Assembly: GCA_007118765.1 (NCBI GenBank)
Contig: SKQZ01000176.1
Location: forward strand, 1-5,162
DNA: 5,162 nt
Reading direction: 5' to 3'
DNA from: Candidatus Hydrogenedentota bacterium
Lineage (GTDB): Bacteria; Hydrogenedentota; Hydrogenedentia; Hydrogenedentales; CAITNO01
This document shows positions 1 through 5,162 of the stretch, one piece after another. The notes beneath the pieces are model-generated. The model ran no database searches. It was not told the DNA's origin and saw only the letters and a program-made list of their open reading frames with translations. Position numbers and translations under genes: made by a program. The stretch's first letter is position 1. Every line of letters starts with the position of its first letter.

Positions 1-106
1 CACTTTGCTTGCCCGCCGACTTCGACGTGTAATAACACGCTGTCAGCCGGTGGCCTGCGCAAAGCACCTGCTCTGGCGCAATCTTCACAGGCTCACGACG
101 AAACTT

Positions 107-140
107 GGTGAAATATCCGGGTTAACCCGCATATTTCACC
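107..140. repeat. 34-bp near-perfect palindrome
   Basis: The outer arms GGTGAAATAT (107-116) and ATATTTCACC (131-140) are exact reverse complements. The inner arms CGGGTT (118-123) and AACCCG (124-129) are also exact. The single defect is a C/C mismatch at 117/130, so 16 of 17 pairs match around the centre at 123/124. It lies 63 bases beyond the oxidoreductase stop codon. No T-tract follows on either strand, so it is not a canonical intrinsic terminator. It may be a transcript-end structure, a repetitive extragenic palindrome or part of a mobile-element end; the sequence alone does not decide. Confidence 0.8.
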
Positions 141-155
141 CCGCCGTGGCGGGGT
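138..155. repeat. GC-rich inverted repeat (middle of cluster)
   Basis: ACCCCGCC (138-145) is the exact reverse complement of GGCGGGGT (148-155), separated by GT. In RNA the innermost pair would open, giving a 7-bp GC stem with a CGTG tetraloop. It shares bases 138-140 with the end of the preceding palindrome, so the two structures cannot both form fully. Confidence 0.7.
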
Positions 156-160
156 TGCGC

Positions 161-194
161 CGGCACCTCCCCGCTACGGCAGCGGGGAGGGCCG
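161..194 (-). repeat. Strong hairpin just after the oxidoreductase stop
   Basis: CCTCCCCGCT (166-175) pairs perfectly with AGCGGGGAGG (181-190) across the 5-base loop ACGGC. The stem continues for four more pairs (161-164 with 191-194) if A165 is bulged, about 14 bp in total. On the minus strand it begins 8 bases after the oxidoreductase TGA (205-203). That is the position expected for a 3'-end stem that stabilises or terminates the operon transcript. No U-run follows, so Rho-independent termination is not demonstrated. Confidence 0.7.
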
Positions 195-202
195 TATTCA
201 GG

Positions 203-2173
203 TCAGGCGTAACAGCGCACCTCATAGATGCGTGCTTCGGGGTTGCCGTTGGTGGCGGTGATCTCAATGCGCACGGCGGTGGTATGCATGGGGTCAATGT
301 CATGGCGACGCAAGCGCTGATAATTACCGGTAACGGCAGCGACCTCGCGCCAGTCACCGTTTTCTTGACGGCACAGGACACGGTAATCGCGCACGGTTTC
401 GGGTTGCGTGCCTCGCTTTTGCCTGTTACGGACCCAGTTGTTTTCGGAAAGGGTGAGTTCGCGGCTGAATCCCGAATCAAAACACAACTGCACATGCCCG
501 ATCTTTTGCGGGGCATCCCATTCGAGCATCAGCCAGGCCCCGTCGTCTGTCATCGGACCGCCCCACCGGTTTTTCCATTGATGCGGCAGGTCCCGGGTCT
601 GACCGTTAATGACATGTGCCGCCCTGCTGCCCTCCACTTCTCCCGACGCGGTGACCGTCGCCTGTCGCGCAACATCCGCCGGGTCCGCGTTATGAACGCC
701 TTTGATGGTCTGATCATCCCGCAGCAACCGTTGTTGGAAAGACGCCAGAAGCGTTTTGTCGTCGTAGAGTTGTTGGGGCAGTATGTCTTTTTGTCTGCAG
801 AGCGCAGCGGCTGTGCCAATGGCCTGCCCTTCCACAGCACAGGTGCCCATCACCCGTGTGGACGTGAACGCCACATGAGACGCGCTGATGTTGCGGCCGG
901 CCATAAACAGATTGTGGATGTTGGCCGAATACATTACGCGCAAAGGGATATTGTATACCTCATCAATTCGGATGGACTCGAAAGGTGGAACTTCGGGATC
1001 GTCAAAGCCGGTGGGCGGATGATTGTCAAAGGGCCATCCGCCAATGGCCACCGCATCATCAAAAGTATCGTTACCGTCCACCATTTCGTTTTGCGTAAGC
1101 GTGTGGGGCCCGATAAGGCGTCGGCTCGAACGTTTTCCCGGAATCATCCCCACCCAGTCCATGCCCCAGTTGGCGCTGTCGGGATGTTCTCCGGAGTTCT
1201 TAATGAAATCCCATACGCCCAGCACAATGGACAGCAGTTCAAATCGTATGCGCTCGTTGTCGCGAATGGCGTTGTGCAGTCCGCCCCACTCTATCCACCA
1301 ATACCCGTATTCCCACGAGCGTATTCCGCGATGCTGCAAGTTTTCGCGCGTGATTTTTCGTGCCCATTGCGGCGGCGTAAACGGCACGGGGTGGTCATAT
1401 TTTTTGGAGGTAAACATAATGCTGCTGCCGAGCGTTTCGGGGCCTTCAGTCTGCGGGGCAAGGGATTCGTTCCATTTGTCACGGGATTCATGGCCCGTAC
1501 GGAAGGCTGCGCCAGCCTCCAGGCCCAGGCGACAATCGCCGGTACAGTCGGCATAATGGGTTGCAGTGATACGGTAGATGTGTTCCGTGGTGTCGCTGCG
1601 CGCCAAGACCTCCGTTATGAGGTCGTCTTCCACGGTGGCCCCGTACACGTAGGTATCGAGCAACAACGTGATATTCGGTTCCGATATAAGTTTGTCATAC
1701 AGCAACAAATCCCAAAGCTCCCACGACCAGTGCGGGTTGTTGGCGCTGTCCTCCAACCGCAATTCCTCCAAAATGCCGCCCTCGCGCCAACCGGGTCGGC
1801 CCCCGTGATGGTCTGCCCCCACGATGTGCATGCGCACTTCGCTGCTGGCATTGCCGCCCAATCGCGACCGATTTTGCACCAGTATTACCTTGGCGCCGTG
1901 TCGTGCCGCTGACAGCGCCGCGCACACGCCCGCCATGCCGCCGCCTGCAACCAAAAAGTCACACGCGAGACTGACAACGGTCATGTTGGGCTCCGCCGCA
2001 ATCTGCGCTGTGCCGCCACTGGGCGCGACTTTTTCAAAGTCGGGGGTTACAAACTCCGGGGCGTCCGCTGCAGCCCCGGGCACACGCACGAAGAGCGAAT
2101 AGGTGGACAATATGCCCAGTCCGCCCGCGTGCTTCATAAAATCTCTTCGGTTCCATCCGTCGGTTTTGTGCAT
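203..2173 (-). CDS. Tat-exported FAD-dependent oxidoreductase with C-terminal discoidin-like domain
   Basis: A complete 656-residue flavoprotein of the FAD_oxidored type (family known mostly from uncharacterised PVC-group proteins). An RR signal peptide (NRRDFMK, R9-R10) and a hydrophobic stretch to about residue 31 end in AAA (34-36), a plausible cleavage site. The FAD-binding Rossmann start is at 72-107: VAGGGMAG (75-82), then LVQNRSRLGGN (98-108). The usual acidic ribose-binding residue is Gln (Q100), which I believe is common in this subfamily. ADCTGDCRLG (208-217) and MAGRNISASHVAF (424-436) with AVEGQAIGTAAAL (446-458) are the later conserved FAD/substrate-domain blocks. WWIEWGG (291-297) and PGKRSSRR (344-351) lie between them and are also family-typical. 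Residues from about 495 to 656 form an Ig-like/F5/8-type (galactose-binding-like) beta domain. The electron acceptor and substrate are unknown. The ATG is preceded by AGAAGGA at 9 bases. It is the second gene of an operon with the upstream sulfatase (45-base gap). Confidence 0.93.
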   Translation of the reverse strand: MHKTDGWNRRDFMKHAGGLGILSTYSLFVRVPGAAADAPEFVTPDFEKVAPSGGTAQIAAEPNMTVVSLACDFLVAGGGMAGVCAALSAARHGAKVILVQNRSRLGGNASSEVRMHIVGADHHGGRPGWREGGILEELRLEDSANNPHWSWELWDLLLYDKLISEPNITLLLDTYVYGATVEDDLITEVLARSDTTEHIYRITATHYADCTGDCRLGLEAGAAFRTGHESRDKWNESLAPQTEGPETLGSSIMFTSKKYDHPVPFTPPQWARKITRENLQHRGIRSWEYGYWWIEWGGLHNAIRDNERIRFELLSIVLGVWDFIKNSGEHPDSANWGMDWVGMIPGKRSSRRLIGPHTLTQNEMVDGNDTFDDAVAIGGWPFDNHPPTGFDDPEVPPFESIRIDEVYNIPLRVMYSANIHNLFMAGRNISASHVAFTSTRVMGTCAVEGQAIGTAAALCRQKDILPQQLYDDKTLLASFQQRLLRDDQTIKGVHNADPADVARQATVTASGEVEGSRAAHVINGQTRDLPHQWKNRWGGPMTDDGAWLMLEWDAPQKIGHVQLCFDSGFSRELTLSENNWVRNRQKRGTQPETVRDYRVLCRQENGDWREVAAVTGNYQRLRRHDIDPMHTTAVRIEITATNGNPEARIYEVRCYA

Positions 2174-2182
2174 GGTGACAGT

Positions 2183-2189
2183 TCCTTCT
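2183..2189 (-). promoter_or_regulatory. Ribosome binding site of the oxidoreductase
   Basis: AGAAGGA on the minus strand, 9 bases before the ATG at 2173-2171. It supports that start and shows that the second cistron has its own initiation signal. Confidence 0.7.
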
Positions 2190-2203
2190 CTGGTGTTCCT
2201 CTT

Positions 2204-2216
2204 ATGTGAATCACAT
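2204..2216. promoter_or_regulatory. 13-bp perfect palindrome between the two operon genes
   Basis: ATGTGA-A-TCACAT lies two bases beyond the sulfatase stop codon and 14 bases before the oxidoreductase ribosome binding site. The one-base centre makes it a poor RNA hairpin but a good shape for a dimeric DNA-binding protein. No convincing -10/-35 pair accompanies it, so the regulator and role are unknown. Confidence 0.4.
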
Positions 2217-2218
2217 TG

Positions 2219-3625
2219 TCAGCAAACGGTTTCCTTCAAGGCGTCGCATCGGGAGCGCATCGTGGCAAGCAACTCTGCGTGCGCCGGATCGTCGGCAAGG
2301 TTCTGTACTTCGAGCGGGTCCTTTTCGCGGTCATATAATTCTTCATACACCGGGTCCGCCTCGTAATAGCGCAGATACTTGTAACGCACGCCCACAACGC
2401 CTTCAGATTTCGGGATGCCGGGATGATCAAAGGTGTGTTCATAATAGAAGTCATCGCGCCAGGCGGTCTCCCGGCCATACAGCAGGGGCGCAAGGTCTTT
2501 GCCCTGTATGCCGTCCGGGCAGGGCAGGCCCGCCATGGCAAGCATGGTGGGCGCAATGTCGAGGTTAAGCGCCTGTTCGGAGCGGCGCGTGCCGCGTTGC
2601 GATTCGGGCAGACGCGGGTCGTATACCACCAGGGGCACACGGATGGAGGGGTCGTGTCCATACCACTTGCCGGCCAGCCCGTAATCGCCCAGATAGAATC
2701 CGTTGTCGGACATAAAGATGATGATGGTGTTGTCGGCAACCCCCAACGTTTCCAGTTCGTCGCGTATGGCGCCCACCACCCGATCCACCCCGGTAATCAG
2801 TCGGTAATATCCGTGCACCATTTCCTGATATAACACGGGATCGGAGAAGCGTTTCTTCCAACGGTTGCGTGCTTCATTGTTCTCACGGAAAAAGTCGGGG
2901 AAGCGCTCGAAATACTTGTCGTCCGCTGATTCCGGCGGCGGAATCAGTGCGTCTTCATACAGTTCGGAATAGCGGGGATCGTATATGAACTGACGGGGAT
3001 CGCCATCCTGGCAGTGGGGCGCCTTAAAGCTCACTGAAAGACAAAAGGGACCTTCCGTACCGTATTCTCGCAAGAACGCAAGACTGTCGTTTTCGTGTAC
3101 CTGTGTAAGGTGAATATAGTTGCCGTCTTCGTCTTCCTGTTCGTAATGTCCCTGCCCGGCGTATCCGCGCCAATAGGTAAACGCCTTCTCAGGCATGTCC
3201 CGGCCAACGCCATATTTGCCCACAAACCCCGTGGCATATCCCGCTTCACGCAGCAATGCCGGATAGGTCTTGGCCCACTGCTCGGGGGAAAAGGTGTCGT
3301 GGAAATTATTGATGCCATGCCGACACACATACTGTCCCGATAGAAATGTGGCACGGCTGGGCGCGCAGATGGATGTGGTAACAAAGGCATTGTCAAAGAT
3401 GACCCCTTCCGCCGCCATGTTGTCAATATGAGGGGTATGAATGATGTCGTTTCCCATGCAGCCCAGTGCGTCCCAGCGTTGGTCATCCGTGAGCAGAAAG
3501 ATGATGTTGGGGCGCTTGCCGGCAGCATGGCCCTGTGGCTGGTTTTCGGTTGCCAGCATCGTCGCCGCAAGGCCTGCACCGCCGATTCCGGCAAGGGCAA
3601 ATTGTCGCCGTGTCATTTTGTCCAT
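2219..3625 (-). CDS. Tat-exported type I (formylglycine) sulfatase
   Basis: A complete 468-residue arylsulfatase-family enzyme that hydrolyses sulfate esters, probably on a glycan. The RR motif TRRQFAL (residues 5-11) is followed by an Ala/Gly-rich hydrophobic segment; mature sequence likely starts near residue 36. Calcium-binding D47-D48 sit in IIFLLTDDQRWDALG. The sulfatase signature CAPSR is at 87-91: C87 is the residue converted to formylglycine and R91 its partner. GKYG (K137), APH (H204), SDNG (D307, N308) and AGKW (K320) supply the remaining metal- and sulfate-contacting positions expected in the family. The C-terminus has the usual EELYDREKDPLEVQNLA subdomain, so the protein is full length. 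The Cys-type site can be matured by FGE or an anaerobic sulfatase-maturating enzyme; neither gene is in the window. The start at 3625 is set by GGAGG five bases upstream. First gene of the operon. The exact substrate cannot be read from the sequence. Confidence 0.97.
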   Translation of the reverse strand: MDKMTRRQFALAGIGGAGLAATMLATENQPQGHAAGKRPNIIFLLTDDQRWDALGCMGNDIIHTPHIDNMAAEGVIFDNAFVTTSICAPSRATFLSGQYVCRHGINNFHDTFSPEQWAKTYPALLREAGYATGFVGKYGVGRDMPEKAFTYWRGYAGQGHYEQEDEDGNYIHLTQVHENDSLAFLREYGTEGPFCLSVSFKAPHCQDGDPRQFIYDPRYSELYEDALIPPPESADDKYFERFPDFFRENNEARNRWKKRFSDPVLYQEMVHGYYRLITGVDRVVGAIRDELETLGVADNTIIIFMSDNGFYLGDYGLAGKWYGHDPSIRVPLVVYDPRLPESQRGTRRSEQALNLDIAPTMLAMAGLPCPDGIQGKDLAPLLYGRETAWRDDFYYEHTFDHPGIPKSEGVVGVRYKYLRYYEADPVYEELYDREKDPLEVQNLADDPAHAELLATMRSRCDALKETVC

Positions 3626-3630
3626 AATAG

Positions 3631-3635
3631 CCTCC
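3631..3635 (-). promoter_or_regulatory. Ribosome binding site of the sulfatase
   Basis: GGAGG on the minus strand, five bases before the ATG at 3625-3623. This favours the first Met over the second Met three codons later. Confidence 0.8.
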
Positions 3636-3674
3636 GTGCGTTTGTCTCTATTAGCGGTTTTCCAATTCGTTATG

Positions 3675-3703
3675 ATTATGCCCGCTCACGCGGTGAAAGT
3701 CAA
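3675..3703 (-). promoter_or_regulatory. Sigma70-type promoter of the sulfatase operon
   Basis: On the minus strand TTGACT (3703-3698; five of six consensus bases) is followed by a 17-base spacer and CATAAT (3680-3675; five of six). Transcription would begin near 3668, leaving a leader of about 43 bases before the sulfatase ATG with its GGAGG. The spacer contains a small inverted repeat, TCAC-gcg-GTGA (plus 3686-3696), which could be an operator but is short enough to be chance. Confidence 0.65.
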
Positions 3704-3796
3704 AGAAGTACGCGCCAACCAAGACAATATGTGGTATACTGAAACCAGTGAAAAACAGATTCCAACATAGTACGAATTCATTCATAGCGGCCAAAC

Positions 3797-3825
3797 TTGT
3801 TATCGCCTCTGATTTTCTGTATAAT
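3797..3825 (+). promoter_or_regulatory. Sigma70-type promoter of the PAS sensor gene
   Basis: TTGTTA (3797-3802; four of six) is followed by a 17-base spacer and a perfect TATAAT (3820-3825). The start site is expected around 3832, giving a leader of about 127 bases before the PAS gene ATG at 3960. The predicted start falls almost exactly on an ATG at 3833 that opens a 35-codon frame. Confidence 0.65.
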
Positions 3826-3852
3826 TCTTACTATGGAAGAAGGAGCAGACCT

Positions 3853-3865
3853 GTACGGTCCGTAC
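3853..3865. promoter_or_regulatory. 13-bp palindrome in the sensor-gene leader
   Basis: GTACGG-T-CCGTAC is a perfect inverted repeat with a one-base centre, about 21 to 33 bases downstream of the predicted transcription start. This is a plausible position for a repressor acting just after the promoter. The identity of any binding protein is unknown. Confidence 0.4.
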
Positions 3866-3959
3866 TATATCCCGACAAATGGGTCGCTTTCCCGTTGCTC
3901 GTTAATCGCCACCACAACTATCCATCGTGGCGTACTATAAACAGTGAGACCAGACAATA

Positions 3960-5162
3960 ATGAGTGCCAATAACAAACCGATACCACAGGCGGTGGTGGA
4001 CAGTTGCCGTAGTGAGGCAATGCCCTTTTTCAGTATCGGCTATTACGGATGCACCATGGACGGCAACGTGTTGTTCATGGATGCCACTGCGTTTGGTCTG
4101 CTCGGTTTGTATAAGCATCTTGCCAGCCCCGATGATGCCTGTGGTCACGTGCTCGAAAAGCTAACCGGCGATGCGGCTCATGCGGATTTGCGTGCCCAGA
4201 TCAAGCAGCACCGTATTGTGCGCGGGTATGAATGGCCGTTGCTCCTGGAGTCAGGGGAAGCGCGATGGCTATATGAAGATGCGCGGTTGATAAAACCGAA
4301 GGGCGACATGAAAAAGTTCATTTCCGAGCCCTATATTGAATGCGTCATCCGCGACATTTCCGTGCGCAAGCATAAGGAAGCGGTGTACCTTTCTGATCAG
4401 TCAAAATATCAGACCATACTCGAAGCGATCCACGAGGGATACTACGAGATGGATCTTAAGGGACATCTCACCTTCTTTAATCGTACCCTGTCCAATATAC
4501 TTGGCATTTCGGAAGAGAAACTCATCGGACAGAACCCTGCGCAGATTTTTCACAGCGGCGCCATTGCCCATGAGATGCGTCACGTCTATCGGTCGCTACG
4601 AAACGGCGAGATATCGGACGCCCTGTTGGACTGGCATCTGCAACGGGAAGATGGCACGACGGCCATGCTTGAGCTTTCCGTCAGCCTGATGTACGATAAA
4701 GATGGCAAACCAATCGGTTTCCGAGGCCTGGTGCGGGATGTTACGGAGCGTGCCAAGGCCGAGGAGGCGTTCCGCATCGCCGAGACACGCTACAAAAAAC
4801 TGTTTGAAGAAGCGAATGACATCGTATACACCCATGATTTTGAAGGCAAGTTCACCTCGTTGAACAAAGAGGGCGAACGCCTCAGCGGGTACACGCGCGA
4901 GGAAGCGGAAAATCTTTCCGTATACGAGATTATTGTGCCCGAATACCGCGAGTTGGCTCTTGAAATGACCCGGCGACGCTTGCAGGGTGAGCAGGTGGGG
5001 AAATACGAAATTGAGATACTCTCTAAAGACGGCGCCCGCATTCCGGTTGAAGTCAGTGCGGGGCTGGTGGTACATGAAGGGAGACCCATCGGCGTACAGG
5101 GCATCGCCCGGGACATAAGAGAACGGCGACAGGCCGAGGAGCAGCGCAAAAAACTTGAGCAA
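3960..5162 (+). CDS. Multi-PAS sensor protein, 3' end outside window (probable sensor kinase)
   Basis: An open frame of 401 codons from ATG to the last base, with no stop. I see no signal peptide or membrane span, so it is cytoplasmic. A divergent PAS-like unit at about 20-137 ends in CVIRDISVRKHKEA. PAS 2 at about 147-268 begins YQTILEAIHEGYYEMD, includes FFNRTLSNILGISEEKLIG and closes with GLVRDVTERAKAEE. PAS 3 at about 277-394 begins YKKLFEEANDIVYTHD and closes with GIARDIRERRQAEEQ. The sequence then enters a Lys/Glu-rich helix (EEQRKKLEQ) that commonly leads into a histidine kinase DHp domain, or less often GGDEF. The output domain is not visible, so kinase is an inference. No cofactor-binding residue is recognised. 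An in-frame stop at 3945-3947 limits upstream extension. The start has only a weak Shine-Dalgarno (GTGAG, about 11 bases away); Met21 is an alternative start. It is divergent from the sulfatase operon. Confidence 0.92.
   Translation, partial: MSANNKPIPQAVVDSCRSEAMPFFSIGYYGCTMDGNVLFMDATAFGLLGLYKHLASPDDACGHVLEKLTGDAAHADLRAQIKQHRIVRGYEWPLLLESGEARWLYEDARLIKPKGDMKKFISEPYIECVIRDISVRKHKEAVYLSDQSKYQTILEAIHEGYYEMDLKGHLTFFNRTLSNILGISEEKLIGQNPAQIFHSGAIAHEMRHVYRSLRNGEISDALLDWHLQREDGTTAMLELSVSLMYDKDGKPIGFRGLVRDVTERAKAEEAFRIAETRYKKLFEEANDIVYTHDFEGKFTSLNKEGERLSGYTREEAENLSVYEIIVPEYRELALEMTRRRLQGEQVGKYEIEILSKDGARIPVEVSAGLVVHEGRPIGVQGIARDIRERRQAEEQRKKLEQ

Larger units (their letters stand above)
1..202. other. 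Left-edge region without a confident gene
   Basis: No complete gene can be supported here. On the plus strand one frame is open from base 2 through the window edge and reads as a basic, Arg/Leu-rich stretch to about base 106 (for example RRLRRVITRCQ near the start). It could be the 3' end of a gene, possibly a transposase, entering from the left. A second plus frame is open from base 1 and stops at TGA 109-111, just where the first palindrome begins; the third stops at 30-32. On the minus strand the only ATG (132-130) gives a 15-codon frame. A small perfect hairpin, CGTGT-aata-ACACG, lies at 26-39. The rest is the inverted-repeat cluster annotated separately. Confidence 0.5.
3626..3959. other. 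Divergent regulatory intergenic region
   Basis: This 334-base gap separates the sulfatase operon from the PAS gene and is visibly more AT-rich than its flanks. It carries one good promoter for each direction. It also has an isolated extended -10 element, TGGTATACT (3732-3740), on the plus strand that lacks a -35. The sensor-side leader contains a palindrome, a direct repeat (CGTACTATA at 3861-3869 and 3931-3939) and two small reading frames (35 codons at 3833-3940; 70 codons at 3748-3960) that I do not accept as proven genes. No tRNA or intrinsic terminator is visible. Confidence 0.75.

Noticed and set aside
107..194. Canonical Rho-independent terminator or CRISPR repeats
   Set aside because: No T-tract follows any of the stems on either strand, and the three inverted repeats differ in sequence and lack spacers of regular length.
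5..1912. 635-codon open frame on the plus strand starting from TTG
   Set aside because: Nearly all of it (203-1912) is antisense to the oxidoreductase, whose domain motifs are unmistakable. The translated product is low in recognisable motifs and His/Arg/Val-rich, as expected from reading GC-rich codons backwards. Only the first ~35 codons lie outside that gene.
2204..2216. CRP binding site reading of ATGTGA-A-TCACAT
   Set aside because: CRP sites have six bases between TGTGA and TCACA; here there is one, so only an unidentified operator can be proposed.
2206..2568. Plus-strand frames of about 90-140 codons over the sulfatase and its downstream gap
   Set aside because: They mirror the sulfatase coding sequence, have no ribosome binding sites and show no domain.
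3732..3740. Extended -10 promoter TGGTATACT on the plus strand
   Set aside because: The match to the extended -10 consensus is good, but no -35 is present at the right distance, and a better promoter lies 85 bases downstream. It is kept only as a note in the intergenic region.
3428..3770. Plus-strand frames of 104 and 109 codons over the sulfatase start and promoter
   Set aside because: They begin inside the antisense of the sulfatase signal peptide region and run through its promoter without any coding hallmark.
4596..5162. 188-codon open frame on the minus strand at the right edge
   Set aside because: It is fully antisense to the PAS protein, which has two recognisable PAS repeats in its own frame.

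Overview
The window is bacterial, moderately GC-rich, gene-dense DNA. It holds two complete genes on the minus strand (an exported sulfatase followed by an exported FAD-dependent oxidoreductase) and, divergently on the plus strand, the first 401 codons of a multi-PAS signalling protein that runs off the right edge. Twin-arginine exported sulfatases next to FAD-dependent oxidoreductases of the type with a C-terminal discoidin-like domain are typical of polysaccharide-degrading Planctomycetes, Verrucomicrobia, Lentisphaerae, Kiritimatiellae or Hydrogenedentes-like lineages. That placement is inferred from gene families only, because the window has no phylogenetic marker.

Layout from left to right. 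Bases 1-202 carry no gene I can name, but they contain a cluster of three adjacent inverted repeats (107-194) immediately downstream of the oxidoreductase. The oxidoreductase occupies 203-2173 (minus). A 45-base gap with a good ribosome binding site and a perfect 13-bp palindrome separates it from the sulfatase at 2219-3625 (minus). The spacing and shared strand indicate one two-gene operon. The 334-base divergent intergenic region (3626-3959) holds a convincing sigma70-type promoter for each direction. The leader on the sensor side is about 127 bases long and contains a 13-bp palindrome, a 9-bp direct repeat and small overlapping reading frames. The PAS protein begins at 3960 and is open to the last base.

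How it may work together: both enzymes carry RR-type signal peptides, so both would fold in the cytoplasm (the sulfatase acquiring formylglycine, the oxidoreductase acquiring FAD) and then be exported by Tat. The sulfatase would desulfate a glycan or other sulfate ester outside the cytoplasm. The oxidoreductase, with its carbohydrate-binding-like C-terminal domain, would act in the same compartment on an unknown substrate. The divergent PAS protein is a cytoplasmic sensor whose output domain lies outside the window; a regulatory link to the operon is suggested only by gene arrangement. I see no CRISPR array, tRNA, rRNA or defence genes. The most unusual material is non-coding: the hairpin cluster at the left and the structured leader of the sensor gene.
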